Assembly (NCBI RefSeq): GCF_040111675.1
Contig: NZ_CP157794.1
Coordinates: 1,288,001-1,352,000, forward strand
Source of the DNA: Salinarimonas sp.
GTDB taxonomy: Bacteria; Pseudomonadota; Alphaproteobacteria; Rhizobiales; Beijerinckiaceae
Length of the DNA stretch: 64,000 nucleotides
Reading direction: 5' to 3'
Under the pieces are notes generated by a model that had not been told where the DNA came from, searched no databases, and saw only the letters and a program-made list of their open reading frames with translations. The position numbers and the translations under genes are program-made. Below, in pieces: positions 45,512 through 54,148 of this stretch (its first letter is position 1; each line of letters opens with the position of its first letter).

Positions 45512-46258
45512 ATGCTGACGAAACTCGCCAATCCGAGCACGTTCCTGCGCTGGTCGGGCGCGCTCGTGCCCTGGCTCGCGGGCCTCACCGTGGTCACGCT
45601 TCTCGTCGGCCTCTACATGGCCTGGTTCGTCGCCCCGCCGGACTACCAGCAGGGCGAGACGATCCGCATCATGTACATCCACGTGCCGTCCGCGTGGCTG
45701 GCGCTCTTCCTCTATGCGATGATGAGCGCGTCGGCCATCGGCACGCTGGTCTGGCGCCATCCCCTCGCCGACGTCTCGCAGAAGGCGGCCGCGCCCATCG
45801 GCGCCGCGTTCACGCTGGTGTGCCTGATCACCGGGGCGCTCTGGGGCAAGCCGATGTGGGGCACCTACTGGGTGTGGGACGCCCGGCTCACCTCCGTGCT
45901 CGTGCTCTTCCTCGTCTATTGCGGCATCGTCGCGCTCTGGCGCACGATCGAGGACCCGTCCCGCGCCGCCCGCGCGGTGGCGATCCTGACGCTGGTCGGC
46001 GCGCTGAACCTGCCGATCATCAAGTTCTCCGTCGACTGGTGGAACACGCTGCACCAGCCGGCCTCGGTCTTCCGCATGGACGGGCCGACCATCTACCCCT
46101 CGATGCTCTATCCGCTGCTGGTGATGGCGCTCGCCTTCAGCCTTCTCGCGGTGACGCTGCACATGTACGCCATGCGCACCGAGGTCTACAAACGCCGGGT
46201 GCGCACGCTCTCGATCCTCGAGGCCGAGCGCCTCGACGCCGAACGCGTCGCCGCCTGA
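45512..46258 (+). CDS. ccmC: Haem exporter permease CcmC
   Basis: A 248-residue inner-membrane protein of cytochrome c maturation (system I). Six helices are recognisable. The tryptophan-rich haem-binding motif sits in MWGTYWVWDARLTSVLVLF, and flanking periplasmic His residues occur in YIHVPSAWLALF and WNTLHQPASVF. It loads haem onto CcmE. It is followed by ccmD and ccmG, but ccmA and ccmB, which usually precede it, are not here because rpsB lies divergently upstream. Confidence 0.96.
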   Translation: MLTKLANPSTFLRWSGALVPWLAGLTVVTLLVGLYMAWFVAPPDYQQGETIRIMYIHVPSAWLALFLYAMMSASAIGTLVWRHPLADVSQKAAAPIGAAFTLVCLITGALWGKPMWGTYWVWDARLTSVLVLFLVYCGIVALWRTIEDPSRAARAVAILTLVGALNLPIIKFSVDWWNTLHQPASVFRMDGPTIYPSMLYPLLVMALAFSLLAVTLHMYAMRTEVYKRRVRTLSILEAERLDAERVAA

Positions 46259-46269
46259 GGGACAACGCC

Positions 46270-46473
46270 ATGCCCGACCCTCACGCCCCCTTCATCATCG
46301 CGAGCTACGCCGCCTGGATCCTGATCACCGGCGGGCTGATCGCGCGCCTCGTCCTCGATCATCGCGCCCAGAAGCGCGCGCTGGCCGAGCTCGAAGCCCG
46401 CGGCGGCGGCCGCGGCCGTCGCGGCGGCGGCGGGGGCGGCGCCGTCGCGCGGCCCGTGCGCGAGGGCGCCTGA
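46270..46473 (+). CDS. ccmD: Haem exporter protein CcmD
   Basis: A 67-residue single-pass membrane protein (HAPFIIASYAAWILITGGLI, ARLVLDHRAQKRALAELEAR) that helps release holo-CcmE from CcmABC. Its C-terminus is unusually Gly/Arg-rich (GGGRGRRGGGGGG). The ribosome binding site GAGGGAC lies in the 11-bp gap after ccmC, and one base separates it from ccmG. Confidence 0.92.
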   Translation: MPDPHAPFIIASYAAWILITGGLIARLVLDHRAQKRALAELEARGGGRGRRGGGGGGAVARPVREGA

Positions 46474-46474
46474 G

Positions 46475-47140
46475 ATGGACGACCGCCCGACCCCGCCGCC
46501 CGAGACCGAGCCCGCCGAGGCGAAGCGCGCCGCCGATCCCGCGCCGCGCGCCCGTATCCGGCTGATCTTCCTGCTGCCGGTCCTGATCTTCGCCGGCCTC
46601 TCGATCGTGTTCTTCATCGGCCTGTTCGGCGACCCGTCGCGCGTGCCGTCCGTCCTGATCGGGCGCCCCGCGCCGCAGGTGACGCTGCCGCCGCTCGAGG
46701 GGCTGCGGGACGCCGGCGCGCAGATCCCCGGCTTCTCCAGCGCCGATCTCGCCGGCACGCCGGAGCGGCCGGTGACCATCGTCAACGTCTGGGCCTCCTG
46801 GTGCGGCCCCTGCCGCGTCGAGCATCCGGTGCTGATGGAGCTCGCCGAATTGCCCTTCGTCACCATGGTGGGCATCAACTACAAGGACGCGCCGGAGAAC
46901 GCCCGGCGCTTCCTCGGCGCGCTCGGCAATCCCTACGACCGCGTCGGCGTCGATTCGAGCGGCCGCTCCGCCATCGACTGGGGCGTCTACGGCGTGCCGG
47001 AGACCTTCATCGTCGACGCCGAGGGCATCGTGCGCCACAAGCACATCGGCCCGATCGAGCCGGGCCAGATCGGCCCCTTCCTCGAGGCTCTGCGCGCGGC
47101 GCTGCCGGAGGGGATGCGGGGGCGCGTGCCCGAGGTTTGA
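46475..47140 (+). CDS. ccmG: DsbE-family thiol:disulfide interchange protein CcmG
   Basis: A 221-residue membrane-anchored thioredoxin-fold protein that reduces apocytochrome c haem-binding cysteines in the periplasm. The N-terminal helix is at residues 27-48 (RLIFLLPVLIFAGLSIVFFI). The active site CGPC is at residues 110-113 (NVWASWCGPCRVEHPVL), and the cis-Pro region is GVYGVPETFIVDAEG. It is the third gene of the ccmCDG unit. Confidence 0.95.
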   Translation: MDDRPTPPPETEPAEAKRAADPAPRARIRLIFLLPVLIFAGLSIVFFIGLFGDPSRVPSVLIGRPAPQVTLPPLEGLRDAGAQIPGFSSADLAGTPERPVTIVNVWASWCGPCRVEHPVLMELAELPFVTMVGINYKDAPENARRFLGALGNPYDRVGVDSSGRSAIDWGVYGVPETFIVDAEGIVRHKHIGPIEPGQIGPFLEALRAALPEGMRGRVPEV

Positions 47141-47141
47141 G

Positions 47142-48011
47142 CTACAGCGGAAGCAGGGCCGCTATGCTCGCGACCACGAGATAGACGCCGGCGAAGACGA
47201 TGCCGATGGACCTGATCGGCTTGTCGTCGACGGGAAAGACGAAGGTGATCAGCCGCTTCACGCCCAGCAGACGGGACGCCAATCGGATCGCGGTCATGCC
47301 GATCGCGGCAGCCCAGATCCAGACGGACGTGAGATACGTGGTTGCGACCATCATGTACAGTATCGCGCTATCTTCGCTGGCGAAAATTCCGAAGACGGAG
47401 TAGCTCCCGGATTCGAAGACAACAAACTGGAAGAATGCCGCAGTAAAGGTGGAAAGATTATCATAGTCGAGAATCAGTTTTGTGGTATAGTAGGAAATCT
47501 CTGCAATGACGACCAATATCAGTGTTGTAAGCATAAAATCAAGTACTATAAGAGTAATTGTTTTCAACTTCTGTGAAAACAGCGCATTCAAAAATATCCT
47601 CGTCTGAATGTTGGATGCCAAATCGGCAAGCAGATTTACCGATATCGCGAACATCAGCGTGATATACCCTTCCCGTCTAAAGGCGTGCTGAATGATCGTA
47701 TCTGCGCCCCGCAGATAGTTGAAGGTGTCGAATATAAGAACAAAAGAGGATAGTGTAGCAAGGCTGAAGCCGATAGAGCCGATGATAAATCTGAGGGAAA
47801 GAGTGCTTCCGCCGAAGACGCGTTCGTATTGTCCCTCCACGAGCAGCCGGACGGCTCTCGTCTTGGGCGGACGAGGGTCCCTCTTCAGCCAATCGGCAAG
47901 CGCCTTTTTCGCGTCCTCGCTAACATGCGCGTCGCCTGTCCAGAAGAGCAGCAGAACGCCGAGGACGATCGGGCTCGCTCCCAAGGCGGTGAGGAGGTCT
48001 TCGCCGAGCAT
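47142..48011 (-). CDS. Hypothetical polytopic membrane protein (AT-rich, likely acquired)
   Basis: A 289-residue protein of unknown function. About six hydrophobic segments are seen: residues 8-25, 72-97, 118-135, 155-180, 190-235 and 268-289. A cytoplasmic loop after the first is basic (EDAKKALADWLKRDPRPPKT). There are no Cys and no catalytic motif that I recognise. The middle of the gene is strikingly AT-rich: bases 47521-47580 contain only 17 G/C, against about 70% G+C in neighbours, and codons end in A/T. This points to horizontal acquisition. The start MLGEDLLTAL has GAAGGGGC upstream. It is convergent with ccmG. Confidence 0.7.
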   Translation of the reverse strand: MLGEDLLTALGASPIVLGVLLLFWTGDAHVSEDAKKALADWLKRDPRPPKTRAVRLLVEGQYERVFGGSTLSLRFIIGSIGFSLATLSSFVLIFDTFNYLRGADTIIQHAFRREGYITLMFAISVNLLADLASNIQTRIFLNALFSQKLKTITLIVLDFMLTTLILVVIAEISYYTTKLILDYDNLSTFTAAFFQFVVFESGSYSVFGIFASEDSAILYMMVATTYLTSVWIWAAAIGMTAIRLASRLLGVKRLITFVFPVDDKPIRSIGIVFAGVYLVVASIAALLPL

Positions 48012-48175
48012 GATCGAAGCCCCTTCGGAGAATCGAAGAATTCGAGATGCTGCGCCTCGATCGGGAGCAAGACCGCAGCCAAGGGGCATACGATCGCAGG
48101 TCGGCTCAGCGAGTCAACCTAGACTAGCCCTGTCCCTGCTCGACGATAGACTCTGCCGTCCTCCGACCCCGCGCC

Positions 48176-48952
48176 TCACCCCACCATCTCTCCCGCCGCC
48201 TTGCGCATCACCGAGCGCGGCAGGACGCGGCCCAGCGCCTTGACGAGCTTGTTGCGCGTTCCAGGGGTCGAGACCGCGTGCCCGGCGCGGTAGGCCTCGA
48301 CGCCGATCTTGGCGACGCGGGCCGCGTCCATCCGCGCGCGTGAGAACAGCCGCGAGCCCTCCATGCCGGCGCGGGCGCCGAACTCGCTCTCCGTGGCGCC
48401 GGGGCAGAGCGCCGTCACCGTGACGCCGAAGGGCTTGGCCTCCTCGTGCAGCGCCTCGGAGAGCGAGAGCACGTAGGCCTTGGTGGCGTGGTAGACCGCC
48501 ATGTGCGGGCCCGCCTGGAAGGCGGCGAGCGAGGAGACGTTGAGGATGCCGCCCTGGCCGCGCTTGATCAGGTCGGGCAGGAACAGCCGCGAGAGCCGGG
48601 TGAGCGCGGTGACGTTGAGCTCGATCATCGTCACCTGCTCCTCGAGGCCGAGATCGACGAACTCGCCGCGCAGGCCGAAGCCGGCATTGTTGACGAGCGT
48701 GTGGACGCCCAAGCCCATCTGCGTCACCTGCGCGTGGAGCTTCGCCGGCGCGTCGGGCTCGGCGAGGTCGAGCTCGACGATCTCGACGAAGCCGCGATCC
48801 GCCGCCGTCAGCTCGGCGGCGAGCGCCTCCATCTTCTCGCGCCGGCGCGCCACGAGGACGAGGTTGTGCCCGATGGCGGAGAATTGGCGCGCGATCTCGG
48901 CGCCGATCCCGCTCGAGGCTCCCGTGACGATGGTCCAGCGCGTGTTCGGCAT
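48176..48952 (-). CDS. Short-chain dehydrogenase/reductase (SDR) family protein
   Basis: A 258-residue classical SDR. The NAD(P) motif is TGASSGIGAEIA at residues 11-22, NNAGFG follows, and the catalytic Ser and YxxxK occur in NVSSLAAFQAGPHMAVYHAT and the adjoining KAY. ARRREKMEAL after the second strand suggests NADPH preference (Arg residues). The substrate is unknown. It is similar in layout to DltE/YqjQ-type oxidoreductases. It is transcribed alone. Confidence 0.88.
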   Translation of the reverse strand: MPNTRWTIVTGASSGIGAEIARQFSAIGHNLVLVARRREKMEALAAELTAADRGFVEIVELDLAEPDAPAKLHAQVTQMGLGVHTLVNNAGFGLRGEFVDLGLEEQVTMIELNVTALTRLSRLFLPDLIKRGQGGILNVSSLAAFQAGPHMAVYHATKAYVLSLSEALHEEAKPFGVTVTALCPGATESEFGARAGMEGSRLFSRARMDAARVAKIGVEAYRAGHAVSTPGTRNKLVKALGRVLPRSVMRKAAGEMVG

Positions 48953-49057
48953 CGGCTCCGATCCTTCTCGTGTTGCGGCGCAGCGTCCAGGCTAAGCCCT
49001 CGCGCGCCGCCTGCCAATGCCACGCCGGTGGATGCGGTTCCGGGGATCTCCACGGTG

Positions 49058-49244
49058 TCATCCCCGGCCGGAGCGCCGTAGGCGCGCAGGGGAAGGGGAG
49101 CCAGCGCAAGAACGTCGCGCCGTAGGCGCTCCTTCGGCCGCCGTCCAGGCGGCTGGTCGCCGCCGGATGCCGCCGCTCCGCGGCGAAGAGTCGTGCTGTT
49201 TCCCCTTCCCCTGCGCCGGCTTCGCCGGCTCCGGCCGGGGATGA
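49058..49244. repeat. Long palindromic intergenic element
   Basis: The arms tcatccccggccggagc and gctccggccggggatga bound ~150 bp with an inner inverted pair caggggaagggga / tccccttcccctg. It fills most of the gap between the SDR gene and the VKOR-like gene. No coding frame is convincing. Confidence 0.75.
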
Positions 49245-49254
49245 AAGGGGGGCG

Positions 49255-49788
49255 TCACCGCCCGCGAATCGCCCGGGCGCTCTCCGGCAGTGTCAGCCCG
49301 AAGGAGGCGAAATGCGCCAGCGCGTCGACGACGCAATAGGGGCACCAGGCGCGGTCGACATAGGGCATGTCGTGGAACAGGTATTTCGCGGCCACCGCCG
49401 CCTGCGCGCCGGAGAAGGCGCTCGCGGCGACCGGAATCCAGGGCCGCTCGCGCCAGCGCTCCGGCGGGCCGGACGCCGCGAGGGTCAGGTTCGCCGCGTG
49501 CATCGCGAGCGTCAGCGGGCCGTCCGGCATGCCGTAGGACCAGGCCTCGTCGGAATTGTTCACCTTGGCCGTGTCGAAATGCGGCCGGCGCGTCGGCGGG
49601 TCCGGCAGGCGGCGCACCAGGCCGGTCTGGAACAGGGTGACGAAGGCCATCGAGGCCATGCCGACGAGCGAGGTCGCGACGATGGCGCGGCGATAGCGCA
49701 TCTCCCGCCCGCGATCGTGGCGCACTTGCCGTCTCAGGCGCTCGGGCGTGTAGCCGGGGCTCGTCGCTTCCATGAGGACGCGCTTCAT
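49255..49788 (-). CDS. VKOR-like membrane protein lacking loop cysteines
   Basis: A 177-residue protein of the vitamin K epoxide reductase family. The helix bundle is recognisable (AIVATSLVGMASMAFVTLFQ and later segments). The active-site WCPYCVVDAL lies near the C-terminus. In the periplasmic loop, where functional VKORs have a Cys pair, the sequence is FDTAKVNNSDEAWSYGMPDG with none; the CPYC pair holds the only two Cys in the protein. It may be a one-pair oxidoreductase or have lost DsbA-type activity. The start MKRVLMEATS has AAGGA upstream. No thioredoxin-like partner adjoins. Confidence 0.78.
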   Translation of the reverse strand: MKRVLMEATSPGYTPERLRRQVRHDRGREMRYRRAIVATSLVGMASMAFVTLFQTGLVRRLPDPPTRRPHFDTAKVNNSDEAWSYGMPDGPLTLAMHAANLTLAASGPPERWRERPWIPVAASAFSGAQAAVAAKYLFHDMPYVDRAWCPYCVVDALAHFASFGLTLPESARAIRGR

Positions 49789-49903
49789 CGGGGGATCCTT
49801 TCCTCGCTGAGCGGATCGCTTTCTCCCCGCCAACGCGGGGCGCGCGGCGAGGGTTGCCGGATCGCGCCGATGGGGTAGCCTCGCGACGCCCGGAGGATCC
49901 CCC

Positions 49904-50302
49904 ATGCCGCCTGAAAGCGCCGATACGCGCCCCATCGTCGCCCTCGTCGCCCACGACGAGAAGAAGGCGGACCTCGTCGCCTTCTGCTCCGGCCATCGCG
50001 CGGCGCTCTCCCGCTATCGGCTGGTGGCGACGGGCACGACCGGCGGGCGCATCGCGGAGGCGCTCCCCGAGCTGGAGGTGACCCGCCTCAAGTCCGGCCC
50101 GCTCGGCGGCGACCAGCAGATCGGCGCGCTGATCGCCGAGGAGAAGGTCGCGGCCCTGATCTTCTTCGTCGACGCGATGACGCCCCACCCGCACGACGTC
50201 GACGTCAAGGCCCTGATGCGCCTCGCCATCCTCTACGACATCCCGTTCGCGCTGAACCGGGCGACCGCGGAGCTGGTGCTGGAGGCGGACGCGGCGGCCT
50301 AG
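49904..50302 (+). CDS. mgsA: Methylglyoxal synthase
   Basis: A 132-residue enzyme that turns dihydroxyacetone phosphate into methylglyoxal, bypassing lower glycolysis under phosphate limitation. [17 protein letters not shown], the phosphate-binding ATGTTGGRI, then [14 protein letters not shown] and [19 protein letters not shown] with the catalytic Asp and His are all present. The stop codon TAG is part of the CTAG duplicated by the adjacent IS1182-type element, so the protein is intact. Confidence 0.95.
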   Translation: MPPESADTRPIVALVAHDEKKADLVAFCSGHRAALSRYRLVATGTTGGRIAEALPELEVTRLKSGPLGGDQQIGALIAEEKVAALIFFVDAMTPHPHDVDVKALMRLAILYDIPFALNRATAELVLEADAAA

Positions 50303-51781
50303 GAGGCTGTCCAGCTAATTCGTTCTGCGACGCGAGTGCGTTTCGTTCGCGGGACGCGTTCGCCCCGTCTCATCCGGCCGGCCTCGGTCGGTTGTGAGCG
50401 GCGACGAGCTTCGCGATGTTGTGAGCGGTGCAGACGAGCGCCCATTCGGCCCTGACGGCGCCGAGGCCGCGCAAGAGGAGCTGGCGCATCCCGCGATCCT
50501 GCTTGATCTGCCCGAAGACGGGCTCGACGACCTGCTTGCGCAGCCTGTAGCGGCTGCGCCGCCCGGCGCGGGCGAGCGTCTCGGCCATGGCCCGGGTCAG
50601 GGGTGATTTCGAGAGGCGCCGCTCGGTCGCCGGGACCCCGGTGGCGTGCTTGGCGCGGCCGACGGCGACGTAGGCGCGGATGCGGCGCGCCTTCAGGGCG
50701 CCGAGGTTCGCCTCCGAGCAGAAGCCGGCGTCCGCCGAGATCTCGCGGGGCTTGGCTCCGAGATTGCGGCGCACGGCGTCCACCAGGGGGACGAGGGCGT
50801 CGACGTCGCCCGGATTGCTCTGGAGGCGGTGGGCGACGATCACCTGGTGGGCGGCGTCGACGGCGATCTGGGCGTTGTAGCCCTGGATGAAGCCGTCGCG
50901 GGTCGGCTGGATGCGGCTGTCGGGGTCGGTGAAGTTGCGCTGCGCCTTGTCCGGCGGGCCGCCGTCGGGCGCGCGCTTGGGCCGCCCGCGATCCTGCATG
51001 CCGCTGGAGGGACCGGGGCCGTCCTCGTCCTCGCCGCCCGCCGGCGCCGCCGCCTCGGCCTCCAGCGCGGCCTTGGCCGCCCGGATCCGCTCCAGCCGGC
51101 GCAGCTTGTCCGCCGCCCAGTCCGGCATCTCGTCCCCGCGCCGCTCGCCGTGCGCGGCATCCTCCTCGCGGTCCGCCGTCTCGGCCCGGTCGAGCCAGCC
51201 CGCCACCGCATCGGCCAGCGCCGGCTCCGCGCTCTTCATGCGGCCATAGCTCATCGCCTTGTGCCGCGAGGCGTTCGCCTTGATCTTCGTGCCGTCCAGA
51301 GCGACGTGCCCGAGCTGCACCAGTCCCGCCGCCCGGCACAGGCGCAGCACCTGCTCGAACAGGCGCCCCAGCGCCTTGAGATGGCGCTTGCGGAAGTCCG
51401 CGATCGTGCGGAAGTCCGGCCGCTGCAGGCCCGTCACCGCCATGAAGTCGACCCGCTCCTCGCAGGCTCGCGCCAGCTGGCGCGAGGAGTAGACCCCGCG
51501 GCTGTAGCCGTACAGCAGAAGCGCCACCATCATCGCCGGATGATACGGCGGATAGCCTCGCAGCTCGATGTAGGCGCTCAGGATATCCCGCAGATCCAGC
51601 CCCTCACGCACCGTCTCGCGCACGAAGTGCGCCGCGTGCCCAGGCGGGACGAAGTCGTGAATGGACGGCGGCAGAAGCCAGCTCTGCTCGACATCCCAGG
51701 GGCGAAACGTCTTGCTCGTGCTCATGAAACAAGAGAATCACGACCGGATTCCCACGTCCAGAAAATTACTCGGACAGCCTC
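50303..51781 (-). mobile_element. IS1182-family insertion sequence
   Basis: A 1479-bp element with imperfect terminal inverted repeats (GAGGCTGTCCAGCTAATT left, GAGGCTGTCCGAGTAATT right) and a 4-bp direct repeat CTAG on both sides (50299-50302 and 51782-51785). It carries one transposase. It lies exactly between the stop codons of two convergent genes. Confidence 0.9.
50370..51725 (-). CDS. tnp: IS1182-family transposase
   Basis: A 451-residue DDE transposase. The N-terminal DUF772 domain has VREGLDLRDILSAYIELRGY, PPYHPAMMVALLLYGYSRGV and RRPDFRTI-like FRTIADFRKRHL. The DDE domain has VALDGTKIKANASRH (first Asp), EISADAGFCSEANLGAL (second Asp) and YRLRKQVVEPVFGQIKQDRG (Glu). A variable insert with a coiled-coil-like stretch lies around residues 165-235. 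It is full length and looks intact. Confidence 0.95.
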   Translation of the reverse strand: MSTSKTFRPWDVEQSWLLPPSIHDFVPPGHAAHFVRETVREGLDLRDILSAYIELRGYPPYHPAMMVALLLYGYSRGVYSSRQLARACEERVDFMAVTGLQRPDFRTIADFRKRHLKALGRLFEQVLRLCRAAGLVQLGHVALDGTKIKANASRHKAMSYGRMKSAEPALADAVAGWLDRAETADREEDAAHGERRGDEMPDWAADKLRRLERIRAAKAALEAEAAAPAGGEDEDGPGPSSGMQDRGRPKRAPDGGPPDKAQRNFTDPDSRIQPTRDGFIQGYNAQIAVDAAHQVIVAHRLQSNPGDVDALVPLVDAVRRNLGAKPREISADAGFCSEANLGALKARRIRAYVAVGRAKHATGVPATERRLSKSPLTRAMAETLARAGRRSRYRLRKQVVEPVFGQIKQDRGMRQLLLRGLGAVRAEWALVCTAHNIAKLVAAHNRPRPAG

Positions 51782-52705
51782 CTAGCCCACGCTCAACCCC
51801 TCCTTCCGCCGCAGCCGGTTGTGCGCGTCGGTGGCGGCGATCTCGCCCTGCGCCATCGCGACGCCGAGCTGGTTGAGGCCGGTGACGACGTCGCCCACGG
51901 CCCACACGCCGTCGGCCGAAGTGCGCTGATGGTCGTCGGCGGGGATGCGCCGGTCGGAGGAGAGCGCGACGCCGAGATCGGCCGCGAGCTCCGCATGCGG
52001 GCGCATGCCCATGGCGGAATAGAGCGCGTCGACGCGCAGCGTCTCGCCGTCCGCGAAGCGGATCACCACGCCCGCGCCGTCCTCCGCCCGCGCGATCGCG
52101 GCGATCGGCGCCTCGTTCAGGCGCACGCCCGCTTCGTCCATGCGGGCGCGGCTCTCCGCGGCGCAGCCGAGCGGCGCGCCGTTGGTCAGCGCCACGATGT
52201 GCGGCGTGTAGGTGCGCAGGAACAGCGCCTCGCCCAGGCAATGGTCGCCGCGGCCCAGCACCGCGAGCCGCTTGTCGATCGCCTCGTAGGCGTCGCAGAT
52301 CGGGCAATGGCGCACGAGGCCGTGCTTCACCGCGTCGAAAGCGTCCGGGATCGGCGGCTCGATATCCGAGACCCCGGTGGCGAGGATCACGAGCCGCGCG
52401 CGCGTCTCGGCGCCCGACGCGCGCGACAGCCGGAAGCCGTCGCCCTCCCGCACGATGGCGGTCACCCGGTCGTGCACCGGCGTGACGCCGTATCGCGCGA
52501 GCTGGGCGCGAAGGCGGCTCAGCAGCTCGTCGCCGGTGACGCCTTCGGGAAAGGCCGGGTGATTGCGCGAGCGCGGAATCCAGCGGGCCCGCGAGTCCGC
52601 GCCGTCGAGCACGACGACGCGCCGGCGGAACCGGGCGAGATAGATCGCGGCGGTCAGGCCGCCGATGCCGCCGCCGACGACGGCGCAGTCCTCGATGTCG
52701 TTCAT
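51782..52705 (-). CDS. NAD(P)/FAD-dependent oxidoreductase, thioredoxin reductase-like
   Basis: A 307-residue two-dinucleotide-binding-domain flavoprotein. The FAD motif [20 protein letters not shown] is at the start, ILATGVSD in the middle, CPICDAYEA is a redox-active CxxC at about residue 137, and the second nucleotide motif is [37 protein letters not shown] closes the FAD domain. The NADPH-binding GGGxS of true TrxB is altered (GRGDHC), so the partner may not be thioredoxin. Its stop codon lies in the CTAG shared with the IS target. Confidence 0.85.
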   Translation of the reverse strand: MNDIEDCAVVGGGIGGLTAAIYLARFRRRVVVLDGADSRARWIPRSRNHPAFPEGVTGDELLSRLRAQLARYGVTPVHDRVTAIVREGDGFRLSRASGAETRARLVILATGVSDIEPPIPDAFDAVKHGLVRHCPICDAYEAIDKRLAVLGRGDHCLGEALFLRTYTPHIVALTNGAPLGCAAESRARMDEAGVRLNEAPIAAIARAEDGAGVVIRFADGETLRVDALYSAMGMRPHAELAADLGVALSSDRRIPADDHQRTSADGVWAVGDVVTGLNQLGVAMAQGEIAATDAHNRLRRKEGLSVG

Positions 52706-52881
52706 GGAAAGGCGTTCTCCCCGCGGACGGGGCGCCAACGCGCAGGCGGGGCGTGCGTTCGAGTCCCTTGGGGAAGACCAAATGAGCCGGGAAACGGTCA
52801 CGGGGTTGTTGCAAAAGAAGCTTAGCCGGGTTCTTCTCCGATGCGATCCGTCGGATCCAATCCCTTCGGGAGGCAAAACTC

Positions 52882-54006
52882 ATGACCCTCGCGTCCACCG
52901 GCGTGTCCCGCCGCACGCTCCTCACCGGCGCCGCCGCCCTCGGCCTCGCCGCGCCCTTCGTCTCGCGCCGCGCCTTCGCGCAGTCCGGAACCGTCAACGT
53001 CTTCGCCTGGGCCGGCTACATCTCCGACGAGATGCTCGCCGCCTTCGAGGCCGACACCGGCATCAAGCCCGTCTTCACGCCCTACGGCACGAACGACGAG
53101 CTGCTCAACCAGATGCGCGTCTCCCAGGGCGCCGGCTTCGACGTGATCTGGCCGACGGTGGACCGCGTGCCGAACTACGTCGAGTTCGGGCTCGTCCAGC
53201 CCATCGACGAGGGCAAGGTGATGTGGGACCGGGTCATCCCCTCGGCGATCTCGGGCTCGGAGAACATGGGCGCGGTCGTCGGCGGCAAGCGCTACCAGGT
53301 CCCGTCCGACTGGGGCACCGAGGCGCTGTCCTTCGACACGGACCAGGCGCCGCTCGAATACGGCTCGGCCGGCTACGGCGACATCTGGAAGCCGGAGATG
53401 GAGAGCAAGGCCACGGTGCGCGGCCACTCCGCCCTCGTCGGCATCGGCCTGTGGCTCGAGGGCGAGGGCCGTCTTCCGCGCCCGATGCGCGAGGCCTTCG
53501 CCTCCGAGGAGGCGATGGTCGAGGTCTACGACGTGATCCTCGCCGAGGCGATCGCCCGCAAGGGCAACGTCGCGCAGTTCTGGTCGAACGAGAACGAGGC
53601 TCAGGGCGCCTTCCGCGTCAACGGCTGCGCCATCGGCCAGACCTGGGACTCGACCGCCGCCGGCCTCGCCCGCGAGGGCCTGCCCATCGGCTACATCGCC
53701 CCGAAGGAGGGCGCGCTCGCCTGGATGGAGGGTCTGTCCATCCCCTCGCAGGCGCAGAACCTCGACGAGGCCTACGCCTTCATCAACTGGATGGTCTCGC
53801 CGAAGGCCGGCGCGATGTACGCCAACCACACCTCGATCAACTCGACCGCGGTGGGCGCCGACGCGCTGCTCTCGGACGCCAACAAGGCCTTCTTCGCCGC
53901 CGCCTATCCCGGCGACGCGCTCGACAAGCTGTGGTGGTGGCCGATCCAGGACAGCTGGTTCGTCGCCAAGCGCAACGAGTACCAGGATCGCTTCCTGTCG
54001 GCGTAA
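52882..54006 (+). CDS. ABC transporter substrate-binding protein, spermidine/putrescine type
   Basis: A 374-residue periplasmic binding protein. The Tat-type signal has SRRTLLTGAAALGLAAPFVS, with cleavage near AFAQS. The PotD/PotF-like fold starts VNVFAWAGYISDEMLAAFEA and continues DTGIKPVFTPYGTNDELLNQ and PSDWGTEALSFDT. The C-terminus is YAFINWMVSPKAGAMYANHT. It binds a polyamine or a related cation; the exact ligand is not readable. It is the first gene of a four-gene ABC operon, followed by a hairpin element and the ATPase. Confidence 0.9.
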   Translation: MTLASTGVSRRTLLTGAAALGLAAPFVSRRAFAQSGTVNVFAWAGYISDEMLAAFEADTGIKPVFTPYGTNDELLNQMRVSQGAGFDVIWPTVDRVPNYVEFGLVQPIDEGKVMWDRVIPSAISGSENMGAVVGGKRYQVPSDWGTEALSFDTDQAPLEYGSAGYGDIWKPEMESKATVRGHSALVGIGLWLEGEGRLPRPMREAFASEEAMVEVYDVILAEAIARKGNVAQFWSNENEAQGAFRVNGCAIGQTWDSTAAGLAREGLPIGYIAPKEGALAWMEGLSIPSQAQNLDEAYAFINWMVSPKAGAMYANHTSINSTAVGADALLSDANKAFFAAAYPGDALDKLWWWPIQDSWFVAKRNEYQDRFLSA

Positions 54007-54057
54007 TCCCGACCTGTATCGCGTCCCCGAGCCTGGCGCCCGGGGACGCCGCCCCCG

Positions 54058-54118
54058 TCATCCCCGGCCGGAGCGCCGCCGGGCGCGCAGGGTCGCTGCG
54101 CGACCTCCGGCCGGGGAC
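54058..54118. repeat. Intercistronic hairpin element between binding protein and ATPase genes
   Basis: tcatccccggccgga and tccggccggggacg form the outer stem, and ggtcgctgcgcgacc an inner hairpin. There is no T tract. Its position resembles REP/BIME elements that stabilise upstream mRNA and dampen downstream expression in binding-protein operons. Confidence 0.65.
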
Positions 54119-54148
54119 GGCACCGTCGCGCACACGAGAAGCCGATCC

